A DNA stretch of 64,000 bases, from contig NZ_BAAAFX010000011.1 of NCBI RefSeq assembly GCF_039523755.1, forward strand, positions 1 through 64,000, in the 5' to 3' direction. This DNA is from Tatumella terrea. GTDB lineage: Bacteria > Pseudomonadota > Gammaproteobacteria > Enterobacterales > Enterobacteriaceae. The translations under genes and the position numbers were made by a program. Positions within the stretch are counted from its first letter, which is position 1; the number at the start of each line of letters is the position of its first letter. Positions 17,549 through 26,542 of the stretch are shown piece after piece. The notes beneath the pieces were generated by a model. That model was not told the origin of the DNA. It searched no databases and was given only the letters and a program-made list of their open reading frames with translations.

Positions 17549-19090
17549 ATGCAACTGAATTCCACCGAAATCAGCGAACTGATCAAGCAGCGCATTGCTC
17601 AGTTCAATGTCGTGAGCGAAGCTCACAATGAAGGTACTATTGTTTCTGTAAGTGACGGTATCATCCGCGTCAACGGCCTGGCCGATGTGATGCAGGGTGA
17701 GATGATTGCCCTGCCGGGTAACCGTTACGCGATTGCACTGAACCTGGAGCGTGACTCTGTAGGTGCCGTCGTTATGGGCCCATACATGGATCTTGCCGAA
17801 GGCATGAAAGTGAAATGTACTGGCCGTATTCTGGAAGTGCCGGTTGGTCGTGGTTTACTGGGGCGTGTTGTTAACACCCTGGGTGAGCCTATTGATGGCA
17901 AAGGCCCGGTTGAAAACGACGGCTTCTCTCCTGTAGAAGTTATCGCACCGGGTGTTATCGATCGTCAGTCTGTTGATCAGCCTGTGCAGATCGGTTACAA
18001 AGCGGTTGATGCCATGATCCCTGTCGGTCGTGGTCAGCGTGAGCTGATCATCGGTGACCGTCAGACTGGTAAAACTGCGATGGCTATCGATGCTATCATC
18101 AACCAGCGCGATTCAGGCATTAAATGTGTCTACGTAGCGATCGGCCAGAAAGCGTCAACGATTTCTAACGTTGTGCGTAAACTGGAAGAGCACGGTGCAC
18201 TGGCAAATACCATTGTCGTTGTTGCCTCTGCTTCTGAGTCTGCTGCCCTGCAATACCTGGCGCCTTATGCCGGTTGTGCGATGGGTGAATACTTCCGTGA
18301 CCGTGGTGAAGATGCTCTGATCGTTTATGATGACCTGTCCAAACAGGCCGTTGCTTACCGTCAGATTTCACTGCTGCTGCGTCGTCCGCCGGGCCGTGAA
18401 GCCTTCCCTGGTGACGTTTTCTACCTCCACTCCCGTCTGCTGGAGCGTGCATCTCGCGTCAATGCTGAGTATGTTGAAGCATTCACCAAAGGTGCAGTGA
18501 AAGGTAAAACCGGTTCTCTGACAGCTCTGCCTATCATTGAAACTCAGGCAGGTGACGTTTCTGCGTTCGTTCCGACTAACGTAATCTCGATTACTGATGG
18601 TCAGATCTTCCTGGAATCTAACCTGTTCAACTCCGGTATCCGTCCTGCGGTTAACCCTGGGATCTCTGTATCCCGTGTGGGTGGTGCAGCACAGACTAAG
18701 ATCGTCAAGAAACTGTCCGGCGGTATCCGTACTGCTCTGGCACAGTACCGTGAACTGGCAGCTTTCTCTCAGTTCGCGTCTGACCTTGATGATGCGACCC
18801 GTAAACAGCTGGAACACGGACAGAAAGTAACTGAACTGCTGAAGCAGAAACAGTACGCTCCAATGTCTGTTGCACAGCAAGGCCTGGTCCTGTTTGCGGT
18901 TGAGCGCGGTTACCTGGGTGATGTTGAGGTTTCTAAAATCCTCAGCTTTGAGTCTTCTCTGCTGGCATTCGCGGATCGCGAACATGCTGAACTGATGCAG
19001 GAAATCAACCAAGCGGGTAACTTTAACGGCGAAATCGAAGCGAAGCTTACCGCTCTGCTCGATTCGTTTAAAGCAACTCAGTCCTGGTAA
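17549..19090 (+). CDS. atpA: AtpA, F1 ATP synthase subunit alpha
   Basis: Non-catalytic nucleotide-binding subunit of 513 residues, the E. coli length. The Walker A motif is GDRQTGKT (about 169-176). PAVNPGISVSRVGGAAQ near residue 370 contains the conserved arginine finger region. It is separated from atpH by 14 bases with a Shine-Dalgarno. Confidence 0.98.
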   Translation: MQLNSTEISELIKQRIAQFNVVSEAHNEGTIVSVSDGIIRVNGLADVMQGEMIALPGNRYAIALNLERDSVGAVVMGPYMDLAEGMKVKCTGRILEVPVGRGLLGRVVNTLGEPIDGKGPVENDGFSPVEVIAPGVIDRQSVDQPVQIGYKAVDAMIPVGRGQRELIIGDRQTGKTAMAIDAIINQRDSGIKCVYVAIGQKASTISNVVRKLEEHGALANTIVVVASASESAALQYLAPYAGCAMGEYFRDRGEDALIVYDDLSKQAVAYRQISLLLRRPPGREAFPGDVFYLHSRLLERASRVNAEYVEAFTKGAVKGKTGSLTALPIIETQAGDVSAFVPTNVISITDGQIFLESNLFNSGIRPAVNPGISVSRVGGAAQTKIVKKLSGGIRTALAQYRELAAFSQFASDLDDATRKQLEHGQKVTELLKQKQYAPMSVAQQGLVLFAVERGYLGDVEVSKILSFESSLLAFADREHAELMQEINQAGNFNGEIEAKLTALLDSFKATQSW

Positions 19091-19142
19091 TGTCTTGCGG
19101 CTTGCCTGACCTGGCAAGCCGCCTGACTTTGAGGAGAAGCTC

Positions 19143-20009
19143 ATGGCCGGCGCAAAAGAAATACGTAGTAAGATCGGAAGCGTAAAGAATACGCAGAAGA
19201 TCACCAAAGCGATGGAAATGGTCGCCGCCTCCAAAATGCGTAAAACGCAGGAACGCATGGCGGCCAGCCGTCCGTATGCAGATGCTATTCGCAAAGTGAT
19301 TGGTCACTTGGCGTTAGGGAATCTGGAATACAAGCACCCTTACCTGGAAGAGCGTGACGTTAAGCGCGTCGGCTATCTGGTCGTTTCTACCGACCGCGGG
19401 CTTTGTGGTGGTCTGAACATTAACTTGTTCAAAAAATTGCTGGCAGATATGAAAGCCTGGTCCGAAAAAGGGGTTCAGAGCGATCTGGCCATTATCGGAT
19501 CGAAAGGCCTGTCTTTCTTTGGATCTGCAGGTGCTAATATTGTGGCTCAGGCGACAGGCTTAGGTGATAAACCGGAACTGTCCGATCTGATTGGCCCGGT
19601 AAAAGTCATGCTGCAAGCCTACGATGAAGGCCGCATCGACAAACTTTATGTCGTTAGCAATAAATTTAACAACACCATGTCCCAGACTCCGGTCCTCAAT
19701 CAGCTGTTACCGTTACCGGCAACAGACAATGATGAAGAACTGAAGACAAAAACATGGGATTACCTGTACGAACCCGATCCAAAAGCGCTGCTGGATACTC
19801 TGCTGCGTCGTTATGTCGAGTCTCAGGTTTATCAGGGTGTTGTAGAAAACCTGGCCAGCGAGCAGGCAGCCCGTATGGTGGCAATGAAAGCTGCAACCGA
19901 CAACGGTGGCGAGCTGATCAAAGAGCTTCAGTTGGTTTACAACAAAGCCCGCCAGGCCAGCATCACCCAGGAACTTACCGAGATTGTCTCGGGAGCCTCC
20001 GCGGTTTAA
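19143..20009 (+). CDS. atpG: AtpG, F1 ATP synthase subunit gamma
   Basis: Central rotor shaft of 288 residues. The N-terminal coiled coil (EIRSKIGSVKNTQKITKAMEM) and C-terminal coiled coil (NKARQASITQELTEIVSGA) are both typical. A GC-rich short hairpin (CTTGCGGCTTGCC / GGCAAGCCG, about 19093-19121) precedes it. Confidence 0.97.
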   Translation: MAGAKEIRSKIGSVKNTQKITKAMEMVAASKMRKTQERMAASRPYADAIRKVIGHLALGNLEYKHPYLEERDVKRVGYLVVSTDRGLCGGLNINLFKKLLADMKAWSEKGVQSDLAIIGSKGLSFFGSAGANIVAQATGLGDKPELSDLIGPVKVMLQAYDEGRIDKLYVVSNKFNNTMSQTPVLNQLLPLPATDNDEELKTKTWDYLYEPDPKALLDTLLRRYVESQVYQGVVENLASEQAARMVAMKAATDNGGELIKELQLVYNKARQASITQELTEIVSGASAV

Positions 20010-20039
20010 CCAGGTAACGAATTAGGTAGAGGATTCAAG

Positions 20040-21437
20040 ATGGCAGCTGGAAAGATTGTCCAGATTATCGGCGCCGTAGTTGACGTCGAGTTCCCTCAGG
20101 ACGCTGTACCACAGGTGTACAACGCTCTCGAGGTTGAAAATGGTGATACCCGTCTGGTGCTGGAAGTTCAGCAGCAGCTGGGCGGTGGTGTCGTTCGTAC
20201 GATTGCAATGGGAACCTCTGACGGCCTGAAACGTGGCCTTAAGGTGACCGATCTGCAAAAACCGATTCAGGTACCGGTCGGTAAAGCGACTCTGGGCCGT
20301 ATCATGAACGTACTGGGTCAGCCAATCGATATGAAAGGCGACCTGAAGAACGAAGATGGCAGCAATGTTGAGGTGAACTCAATTCACCGTGCAGCACCAA
20401 GCTACGAAGAACTGGCTAACTCTACTGAGCTGCTGGAAACGGGTATCAAGGTTATCGACCTGATCTGTCCGTTTGCAAAAGGCGGTAAAGTCGGTCTGTT
20501 CGGTGGTGCGGGTGTGGGTAAAACCGTCAACATGATGGAACTGATCCGTAACATCGCTATCGAGCACTCCGGTTACTCTGTATTTGCAGGGGTAGGTGAG
20601 CGTACCCGTGAAGGTAACGACTTCTACCACGAAATGACCGAGTCTAACGTTCTGGATAAAGTTGCTCTGGTTTATGGCCAGATGAACGAGCCACCAGGAA
20701 ACCGTCTGCGCGTTGCGCTGACCGGTCTGACTATGGCTGAAAAATTCCGTGACGAAGGCCGTGATGTACTGCTGTTCGTTGATAACATCTATCGTTATAC
20801 CCTGGCCGGTACTGAAGTATCAGCACTGCTGGGTCGTATGCCTTCTGCGGTAGGTTATCAGCCAACACTGGCCGAAGAAATGGGTGTTCTTCAGGAACGT
20901 ATCACGTCAACCAAAACCGGTTCAATCACTTCCGTACAGGCAGTGTATGTTCCTGCGGATGACCTGACTGACCCGTCTCCGGCAACGACCTTTGCTCACC
21001 TGGACTCAACAGTCACCCTGAGCCGTCAGATTGCATCCCTGGGTATTTACCCGGCCGTTGACCCGCTGGATTCCACCAGCCGTCAGCTGGATCCAATGGT
21101 TGTTGGTCAGGAGCACTATGATATTGCCCGTGGCGTGCAGTCTATTCTGCAACGTTATCAGGAACTGAAAGATATCATTGCTATTCTGGGTATGGACGAA
21201 CTGTCTGAAGACGACAAACTGCTGGTTTCACGTGCACGTAAAATTCAGCGCTTCCTGTCTCAGCCATTCTTCGTTGCAGAGATCTTTACCGGTGCGCCTG
21301 GTAAGTACGTTTCTCTGAAAGACACCATCCGTGGCTTCAAAGGTATTATGGACGGTGAGTTTGACCATATGCCTGAGCAGGCTTTCTACATGGTTGGTTC
21401 TATTGACGAAGCGGTAGAAAAAGCTAAGAAACTGTAA
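20040..21437 (+). CDS. atpD: AtpD, F1 ATP synthase subunit beta
   Basis: Catalytic subunit of 465 residues. Walker A is GGAGVGKT (155-162), the catalytic glutamate lies in GVGERTREGNDF, and DVLLFVDNIYRYT contains Walker B. It is among the best conserved proteins in the window and very close to E. coli. Confidence 0.98.
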   Translation: MAAGKIVQIIGAVVDVEFPQDAVPQVYNALEVENGDTRLVLEVQQQLGGGVVRTIAMGTSDGLKRGLKVTDLQKPIQVPVGKATLGRIMNVLGQPIDMKGDLKNEDGSNVEVNSIHRAAPSYEELANSTELLETGIKVIDLICPFAKGGKVGLFGGAGVGKTVNMMELIRNIAIEHSGYSVFAGVGERTREGNDFYHEMTESNVLDKVALVYGQMNEPPGNRLRVALTGLTMAEKFRDEGRDVLLFVDNIYRYTLAGTEVSALLGRMPSAVGYQPTLAEEMGVLQERITSTKTGSITSVQAVYVPADDLTDPSPATTFAHLDSTVTLSRQIASLGIYPAVDPLDSTSRQLDPMVVGQEHYDIARGVQSILQRYQELKDIIAILGMDELSEDDKLLVSRARKIQRFLSQPFFVAEIFTGAPGKYVSLKDTIRGFKGIMDGEFDHMPEQAFYMVGSIDEAVEKAKKL

Positions 21438-21461
21438 TTACAGTTTCCCGGGAGGATTGAT

Positions 21462-21881
21462 ATGGCTAAGACTTATCACCTGGACGTTGTCAGCGCTGAA
21501 CAGCAGATGTTCAGCGGTGAAGTACAACATATCCAGGTGTCAGGTAGTGAAGGTGAACTGGGAATTTTTCACGGTCACGCCCCGCTCCTGACTGCCATCA
21601 AACCTGGTATGGTTCGTATCGTCAAAGAGAATAACAGCGAAGAGTTTATTTATCTCTCCGGTGGCATTCTGGAAGTTCAGCCAACTGCTGTCACAGTCAT
21701 GGCTGATACCGCCATCCGTGGCGACGATCTGGACGAAGCTCGTGCACTGGAAGCAAAACGTAAAGCAGAAGAACACATGAACAAAAGTCACGGCGACGTG
21801 GACTATGCTCAGGCCTCTGCTGAACTGGCGAAAGCCATTGCTAAACTGCGCGTGATCGAACTGACCAGGAAAGCGATGTAA
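21462..21881 (+). CDS. atpC: AtpC, F1 ATP synthase subunit epsilon
   Basis: Rotor subunit of 139 residues with an N-terminal beta-sandwich (TYHLDVVSAEQQMFSGEV) and C-terminal helices that can inhibit ATP hydrolysis. It is the last gene of the operon and is followed by a strong terminator. Confidence 0.97.
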   Translation: MAKTYHLDVVSAEQQMFSGEVQHIQVSGSEGELGIFHGHAPLLTAIKPGMVRIVKENNSEEFIYLSGGILEVQPTAVTVMADTAIRGDDLDEARALEAKRKAEEHMNKSHGDVDYAQASAELAKAIAKLRVIELTRKAM

Positions 21882-21907
21882 GCAATGTAGCTCGATGGCA
21901 TTGCATA

Positions 21908-21941
21908 AAGCCGGTAAGTGAAAACTTACCGGCTTTTTTAC
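21908..21941 (+). terminator. Rho-independent terminator of the atp operon
   Basis: AAGCCGGTAAGT / ACTTACCGGCTT form a perfect 12-base-pair stem with a GAAA loop followed by six T residues, 27 bases after atpC. Confidence 0.93.
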
Positions 21942-22171
21942 GTTTTAGTCTTCCTGTTGCCGCATCGTCGGTGACCTTGTTCTGAACCACCGTTGCGGTC
22001 AGTGAGTGATGAGGCCCCCGCAACAATGTGGCCGGAGTGGGGACGGGATCACAGTTAAGGATTTTGATAATAAAAACAGAGAGGATTCTGACTGTAGATA
22101 ATCGGGTCAGGTATCATTATCCTTATGCGTTATACTGTGTTTTTTTCGAATTTAAAGAAAAGCGATGGCTG

Positions 22172-23542
22172 ATGATGGCAGATAATGAAATGAGTGTGGT
22201 TATCCTTGCAGCAGGTAAGGGAACCCGAATGTATTCGGATCTTCCGAAAGTCCTCCATCAGCTGGCTGGAAAACCCATGGTGCAGCATGTGATTGATGCT
22301 GCGAAAGGTCTGGGTGCCGCGAATATCCATCTGGTCTACGGGCACGGTGGGGAACTATTGCAGTCAGCCCTGAAGGATCCTTCTTTACACTGGGTTGAGC
22401 AGTCCCAACAGTTGGGCACCGGGCATGCGATGCAGCAGGCCGCTCCGTGGTTTTCTGATGATGAAGATATTCTGATGCTGTATGGCGATGTGCCACTGAT
22501 CTCTCAACAGACCTTACAGCGTCTACGCGATAACAAACCGGCAGGCGGGATTGGTCTGTTAACCGTGGTGCTGGACAATCCGTTCGGCTATGGCCGTATT
22601 GTCCGTGAGAACGGGGAAGTGACCGGTATTATCGAACAAAAAGATGCCAGTGAGGCACAGCTAACCATCAACGAGATCAATACCGGTATTCTGATCGCCA
22701 ATGGCAAAGATTTGAAACGCTGGTTATCGCAACTGACGAATAATAATGCCCAAAAAGAGTATTATATTACTGATATTATTGCGATGGCTCATCAGGAAGG
22801 CCAGCGCATAGAGGCGGTACACCCGCACAGCAGTAGTGAGACCGAAGGGGTCAATAACCGGCAACAACTGGCCGCACTGGAACGTGTTTATCAGCGTCAG
22901 CAGGCCTGTAAATTATTACTGGCAGGAGTGATGCTACGGGATCCTGAACGGTTTGATTTGCGGGGTGAATTAACACACGGGCGTGACGTGGATATCGATA
23001 TTAACGTCATCCTGGAAGGGAACGTGGTGCTGGGGCACGGTGTCCGGATCGGTGCCGGTTGTATTATCCGCAACAGTGTTATTGGCGAGGGGTGTGAGAT
23101 AAGTCCTTATTCTGTGATAGAGGATGCACACCTTGAGCAAGCCTGTACGGTCGGGCCATTTGCCCGACTGAGGCCGGGAACGGCTCTGGCAGAAGCGGTC
23201 CATGTGGGTAATTTTGTAGAAATTAAAAAAGCGACCCTTGGAAAAGGCTCTAAAGCCGGCCATTTAAGTTATCTCGGCGATGCGACGATCGGGGCCGGGG
23301 TGAATATCGGTGCCGGAACCATCACCTGTAACTATGATGGTCAGAATAAATCGCAGACGATCATTGGTGATAACGTATTTGTGGGCTCCGACAGCCAGTT
23401 TATTGCACCGGTCAGTGTCGCCGACAATGTTACTATTGCTGCAGGCACGACAGTGATGCACGACGTAGACGAAGAGTCACTGGTTTATAATCGTAAGCAA
23501 CAGACTGAAAAAACCGGATGGTCACGCCCGGTAAAAAAATAA
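22172..23542 (+). CDS. glmU: GlmU, bifunctional N-acetylglucosamine-1-phosphate uridyltransferase / glucosamine-1-phosphate acetyltransferase
   Basis: Makes UDP-N-acetylglucosamine for peptidoglycan and lipopolysaccharide. The ATG at 22172 (or the adjacent one at 22175) gives 456 residues, the E. coli length; an in-frame start at 22028 would add about 48 unconserved residues. The N-terminal pyrophosphorylase has LAAGKGTRMYSDLPKVLH; the C-terminal left-handed beta-helix acetyltransferase has hexapeptide repeats and NIGAGTITCNYDG. It stands between the atp terminator and glmS, as in E. coli. Confidence 0.96.
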   Translation: MMADNEMSVVILAAGKGTRMYSDLPKVLHQLAGKPMVQHVIDAAKGLGAANIHLVYGHGGELLQSALKDPSLHWVEQSQQLGTGHAMQQAAPWFSDDEDILMLYGDVPLISQQTLQRLRDNKPAGGIGLLTVVLDNPFGYGRIVRENGEVTGIIEQKDASEAQLTINEINTGILIANGKDLKRWLSQLTNNNAQKEYYITDIIAMAHQEGQRIEAVHPHSSSETEGVNNRQQLAALERVYQRQQACKLLLAGVMLRDPERFDLRGELTHGRDVDIDINVILEGNVVLGHGVRIGAGCIIRNSVIGEGCEISPYSVIEDAHLEQACTVGPFARLRPGTALAEAVHVGNFVEIKKATLGKGSKAGHLSYLGDATIGAGVNIGAGTITCNYDGQNKSQTIIGDNVFVGSDSQFIAPVSVADNVTIAAGTTVMHDVDEESLVYNRKQQTEKTGWSRPVKK

Positions 23543-23669
23543 GTTATCTGTCATTTTCCGGAGCACCGGCAGCGATCTATGCCCGGACAAGCCGTGACTA
23601 TAATGCCCCCTCATTTTTTGAGTCCCGGGGGATCTGCTGTGTCGGTCAGCCCGAACAGATGACAATTTC

Positions 23670-23687
23670 TATGGTGGAGACACCATA
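23670..23687 (+). promoter_or_regulatory. Hairpin in the glmS leader
   Basis: TATGGTG (23670-23676) and CACCATA (23681-23687) form a perfect seven-base-pair stem closed by a GAGA (GNRA) tetraloop, ending about 17 bases before the glmS ATG. In E. coli the glmU-glmS spacer is cut by RNase E and paired by the sRNA GlmZ; whether this hairpin plays the same ribosome-masking part is inference. Confidence 0.45.
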
Positions 23688-23704
23688 ACCTCAGGATTAA
23701 ATAT

Positions 23705-25531
23705 ATGTGTGGAATAGTAGGTGCAGTTGCACAACGTGATATCGCTGAAATATTACTGGAAGGTTTACGCCGCCTGGAATACCGCGGCTATGACTCTGCC
23801 GGACTGGCGGTGGTGGATAAGCCGGGAGAGATGACCCGCTTACGTCGCCTCGGGAAAGTTCAGGCACTGGTGGATGCTGCAGAGCAACACCCCCTGCCCG
23901 GAGGTACCGGTATCGCGCATACCCGTTGGGCAACGCACGGCGAACCTTCAGAAGAGAATGCTCATCCGCATGTGTCCGGGAATATCGTCCTCGTACACAA
24001 TGGTATCATTGAAAACCATGAAGAATTACGGGCACAGGTCCGCGCACTGGGTTATCAGTTTACTTCGGAGACGGATACTGAAGTCGTCGCTCATTTAATT
24101 CATCATGAGCAAAAGCAGGGCGGTAGCCTGTGTGAGGTTGTTCAGCGGGTGATCAAACAACTGCGCGGTGCTTACGGAATGGTCATTATGGACAGTAATG
24201 ATCCTTCGGTGCTGGTGGCTGCCCGTTCCGGGAGTCCGCTGGTGATTGGCTGCGGGGTCGGGGAAAACTTTATTGCATCGGATCAGCTGGCTTTATTACC
24301 GGTCACCCGCCGCTTTATCTACCTTGAAGAAGGTGATGTTGCAGAAGTGACCCGCCGTTCTGTGACGATTTTTGCCGACGGTGAGCGGGTCTTCCGTCCC
24401 GAGATCGAATCTTCTGCCCGTTATGACGCCGGTGATAAAGGGACCTATCGGCATTACATGCAGAAAGAAATTTATGAACAGCCGATGGCCATAAAAAGTA
24501 CACTGCAGGGCCGTTTTCATCAGGGCATCATTGACCTGAGTGAGCTGGGGCCGGAAGCTGAGTCTCTGTTAGGGCAGGCGGAACATATTCAGATCGTTGC
24601 CTGCGGGACATCTTATAATTCCGGACTGGTCTCCCGGTACTGGTTTGAATCGTTGGCCGGTATTCCCTGTGATGTGGAGATCGCTTCTGAGTTTCGTTAC
24701 CGTAAGTCTGTGGTCCGGAAAAACAGCCTGTTGATCACGCTGTCACAATCCGGGGAAACCGCAGATACGCTGGGTGCGTTGCGTCTTTCTAAGAAACTGG
24801 GATATCTGGGCTCGCTGGCGATCTGTAACGTCCCGGGCTCTTCTCTGGTACGCGAATCGGATCTGGCGCTGATGACAAAAGCCGGGGTAGAGATCGGTGT
24901 TGCCTCCACCAAAGCTTTCACCACACAACTGACGGTCCTGCTGATGCTGGTGGCGAAAATGGCAAGGCTGAATGGCCAGCCGGAAGAGGTGGAGCATCAG
25001 ATTGTTCATGCGTTACAGGCGTTGCCAAGCCGCATCGAGCAGATTCTGGCGCATGATAAGCAGATTGAAGCGCTGGCAGAAGGTTTCTCCGATAAGCATC
25101 ATGCATTGTTCCTCGGCCGCGGTGATCAGTACCCGATCGCGATGGAAGGTGCGCTCAAGCTGAAAGAGATCTCTTATATTCATGCGGAAGCTTACGCGGC
25201 AGGTGAACTGAAACACGGTCCGCTGGCACTGATTGATGCGGATATGCCGGTGATCATCATTGCCCCGAATAATGAGTTACTGGAAAAGCTGAAGTCGAAC
25301 ATTGAAGAAGTCCGCGCCCGCGGGGGATTACTGTATGTATTCGCCGATCAGGATGCCGGCTTTACCGACAGTGAGAATATGAAAATCATTCCGTTACCCC
25401 ATGTTGAAGAGGTACTGGCGCCGATTTTCTACACTATCCCGTTACAGCTGCTCTCTTACCATATTGCCCTGATCAAAGGCACGGATGTTGACCAGCCTCG
25501 AAACCTGGCGAAGTCTGTCACCGTAGAATAA
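23705..25531 (+). CDS. glmS: GlmS, glutamine-fructose-6-phosphate aminotransferase
   Basis: Forms glucosamine-6-phosphate, the entry step to amino-sugar synthesis. It has 608 residues (E. coli 609). The N-terminal glutaminase begins with the processed nucleophile Cys2 in MCGIVGAV; two SIS sugar-isomerase domains follow (SYNSGLVSRYW, LLITLSQSGETADT). The C-terminus PRNLAKSVTVE is the classic end used by Tn7 TnsD. Confidence 0.97.
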   Translation: MCGIVGAVAQRDIAEILLEGLRRLEYRGYDSAGLAVVDKPGEMTRLRRLGKVQALVDAAEQHPLPGGTGIAHTRWATHGEPSEENAHPHVSGNIVLVHNGIIENHEELRAQVRALGYQFTSETDTEVVAHLIHHEQKQGGSLCEVVQRVIKQLRGAYGMVIMDSNDPSVLVAARSGSPLVIGCGVGENFIASDQLALLPVTRRFIYLEEGDVAEVTRRSVTIFADGERVFRPEIESSARYDAGDKGTYRHYMQKEIYEQPMAIKSTLQGRFHQGIIDLSELGPEAESLLGQAEHIQIVACGTSYNSGLVSRYWFESLAGIPCDVEIASEFRYRKSVVRKNSLLITLSQSGETADTLGALRLSKKLGYLGSLAICNVPGSSLVRESDLALMTKAGVEIGVASTKAFTTQLTVLLMLVAKMARLNGQPEEVEHQIVHALQALPSRIEQILAHDKQIEALAEGFSDKHHALFLGRGDQYPIAMEGALKLKEISYIHAEAYAAGELKHGPLALIDADMPVIIIAPNNELLEKLKSNIEEVRARGGLLYVFADQDAGFTDSENMKIIPLPHVEEVLAPIFYTIPLQLLSYHIALIKGTDVDQPRNLAKSVTVE

Positions 25532-25560
25532 GCCTGTTGCGCGGCAATTCGCGCTTATCA
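25496..25560 (+). other. attTn7 site, empty
   Basis: The last codons of glmS (25496-25531) correspond to the TnsD recognition stretch in E. coli, where Tn7 inserts about 25 bases after the stop codon. No transposon ends are visible around 25556, so the site is unoccupied. Function is inferred from conservation of the glmS end. Confidence 0.6.
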
Positions 25561-25569
25561 GTAATAAAC

Positions 25570-25607
25570 ACCGGCAGTGCTGAATAACAGCCTGCCGGTT
25601 TTTTTAT
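25570..25607 (+). terminator. Rho-independent terminator of glmS
   Basis: ACCGGCAGTGCTG and CAGCCTGCCGGT pair around an AATAA loop (with one bulge) and are followed by seven T residues, 39 bases after the glmS stop. Confidence 0.9.
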
Positions 25608-26392
25608 GGGGAAACCGATACGACGCTTCCAAAGCCGGCTGGTTCTCGTGATGTACCACCAAAAATGAAACTTCCGGCAGTGCCTGGGTGCTGCAGACAT
25701 CGGTCAGCAATACAAAAGGCCGCCCCATTACAGGCGAAATCCTTTGCCGGGATCCGGGAAAGGAGTCACGCATAGTCCTGAATAAAGGGACCAGGCCAGT
25801 GAAATAATGCGTCTGTAGAGGGGCAGGATCCTTTGTGGCCGGTGATTTTCGGCAAATCTGTCATCGCCCACAGGCTAAGGATACGGCTGCCTCTGCTGAT
25901 AACAAAAGAGTATTTTTATCAGACAGGTATATTTCTGATCCCCCTGAAATATCTGTCCGCAAATGATGGATATGAAAATTATCCGTGCTCCGGAGCAACA
26001 GGCATAAGGAGTACGGTTCCGGACAAAAGCATTTTATTCTTTGTGCCCATCGTGCCCGGAAAGATGTCCGTTGACATCCTTTATTGGCCATAAAATTGTT
26101 TCAGCCTTTCTTATCCTTACCCCACTCAGTTACGCCTGCGATGGCAGAATCTCATACCGGTCAGGCTGTTTATTTACTGAGAATAAAGGGTTGTGAATGT
26201 GCAGGCGGGTGGCAGATTTTACGGTATTTCAGATCGCTGAGGTTCCTCGCGTAAATCTCTCCTCCTTCTATGACACCTTAAAAATCAGAGGGTTCTCTGA
26301 CCCCGGTCAGAAGCTTAGCTTATCGCTGACGGGATTCCGGGCGGCGCATACTCCTACGGCCCTGTGTTGACATGCTCTTTTTTGGTGATGAT
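25608..26392. other. Gene-free stretch between glmS and the amine dehydrogenase operon
   Basis: About 800 bases with no frame that resembles a protein family. A plus-strand frame at 25833-26093 (86 codons) and a minus-strand frame at 25558-25773 have no ribosome site or recognisable sequence and I do not call them. This is where E. coli-like gene order stops, so the stretch may be the scar of an old insertion or deletion next to attTn7. Confidence 0.5.
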
Positions 26393-26409
26393 CGCACTGC
26401 CTGAGTGCA
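26393..26409. promoter_or_regulatory. Candidate NtrC enhancer site
   Basis: CGCAC-TGCCTGA-GTGCA is a GCAC-N7-GTGC palindrome, the half-site spacing of NtrC sites such as those before E. coli glnA. Its centre lies about 90 bases upstream of the sigma-54 promoter, a usual enhancer distance. Only one such site is visible. Confidence 0.55.
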
Positions 26410-26490
26410 GTTCACTGACGGACTCAGCAGGGAAAGGTTTGCCAGGGGGCATTCTGCTTCAGGTGGCTGATAAACCGTATTTTTAATTAA

Positions 26491-26507
26491 TTGGCACACA
26501 TTATGCT
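26491..26507 (+). promoter_or_regulatory. Sigma-54 promoter of the amine dehydrogenase operon
   Basis: TTGGCACA-CATT-ATGCT fits the -24/-12 consensus YTGGCACG-N4-TTGCW, with the invariant GG and GC correctly spaced; the two changes are G to A at the eighth position and T to A at the first base of the -12 element. Transcription would start near 26519, shortly before the aauB ATG at 26543. Confidence 0.78.
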
Positions 26508-26542
26508 AAGGGATGTATGTTTTTATAATCAAGGGTAACCAT

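Noticed and set aside
18368..19294. Open frame of 308 codons on the minus strand across atpA and atpG
   Set aside because: Long only because the codon bias of the highly expressed atp genes leaves the antisense frame open; it spans two essential genes.
25833..26093. Possible 86-residue gene between glmS and aauB
   Set aside because: No Shine-Dalgarno, no homology I recognise, and an overlapping minus-strand frame is equally open; better treated as non-coding.
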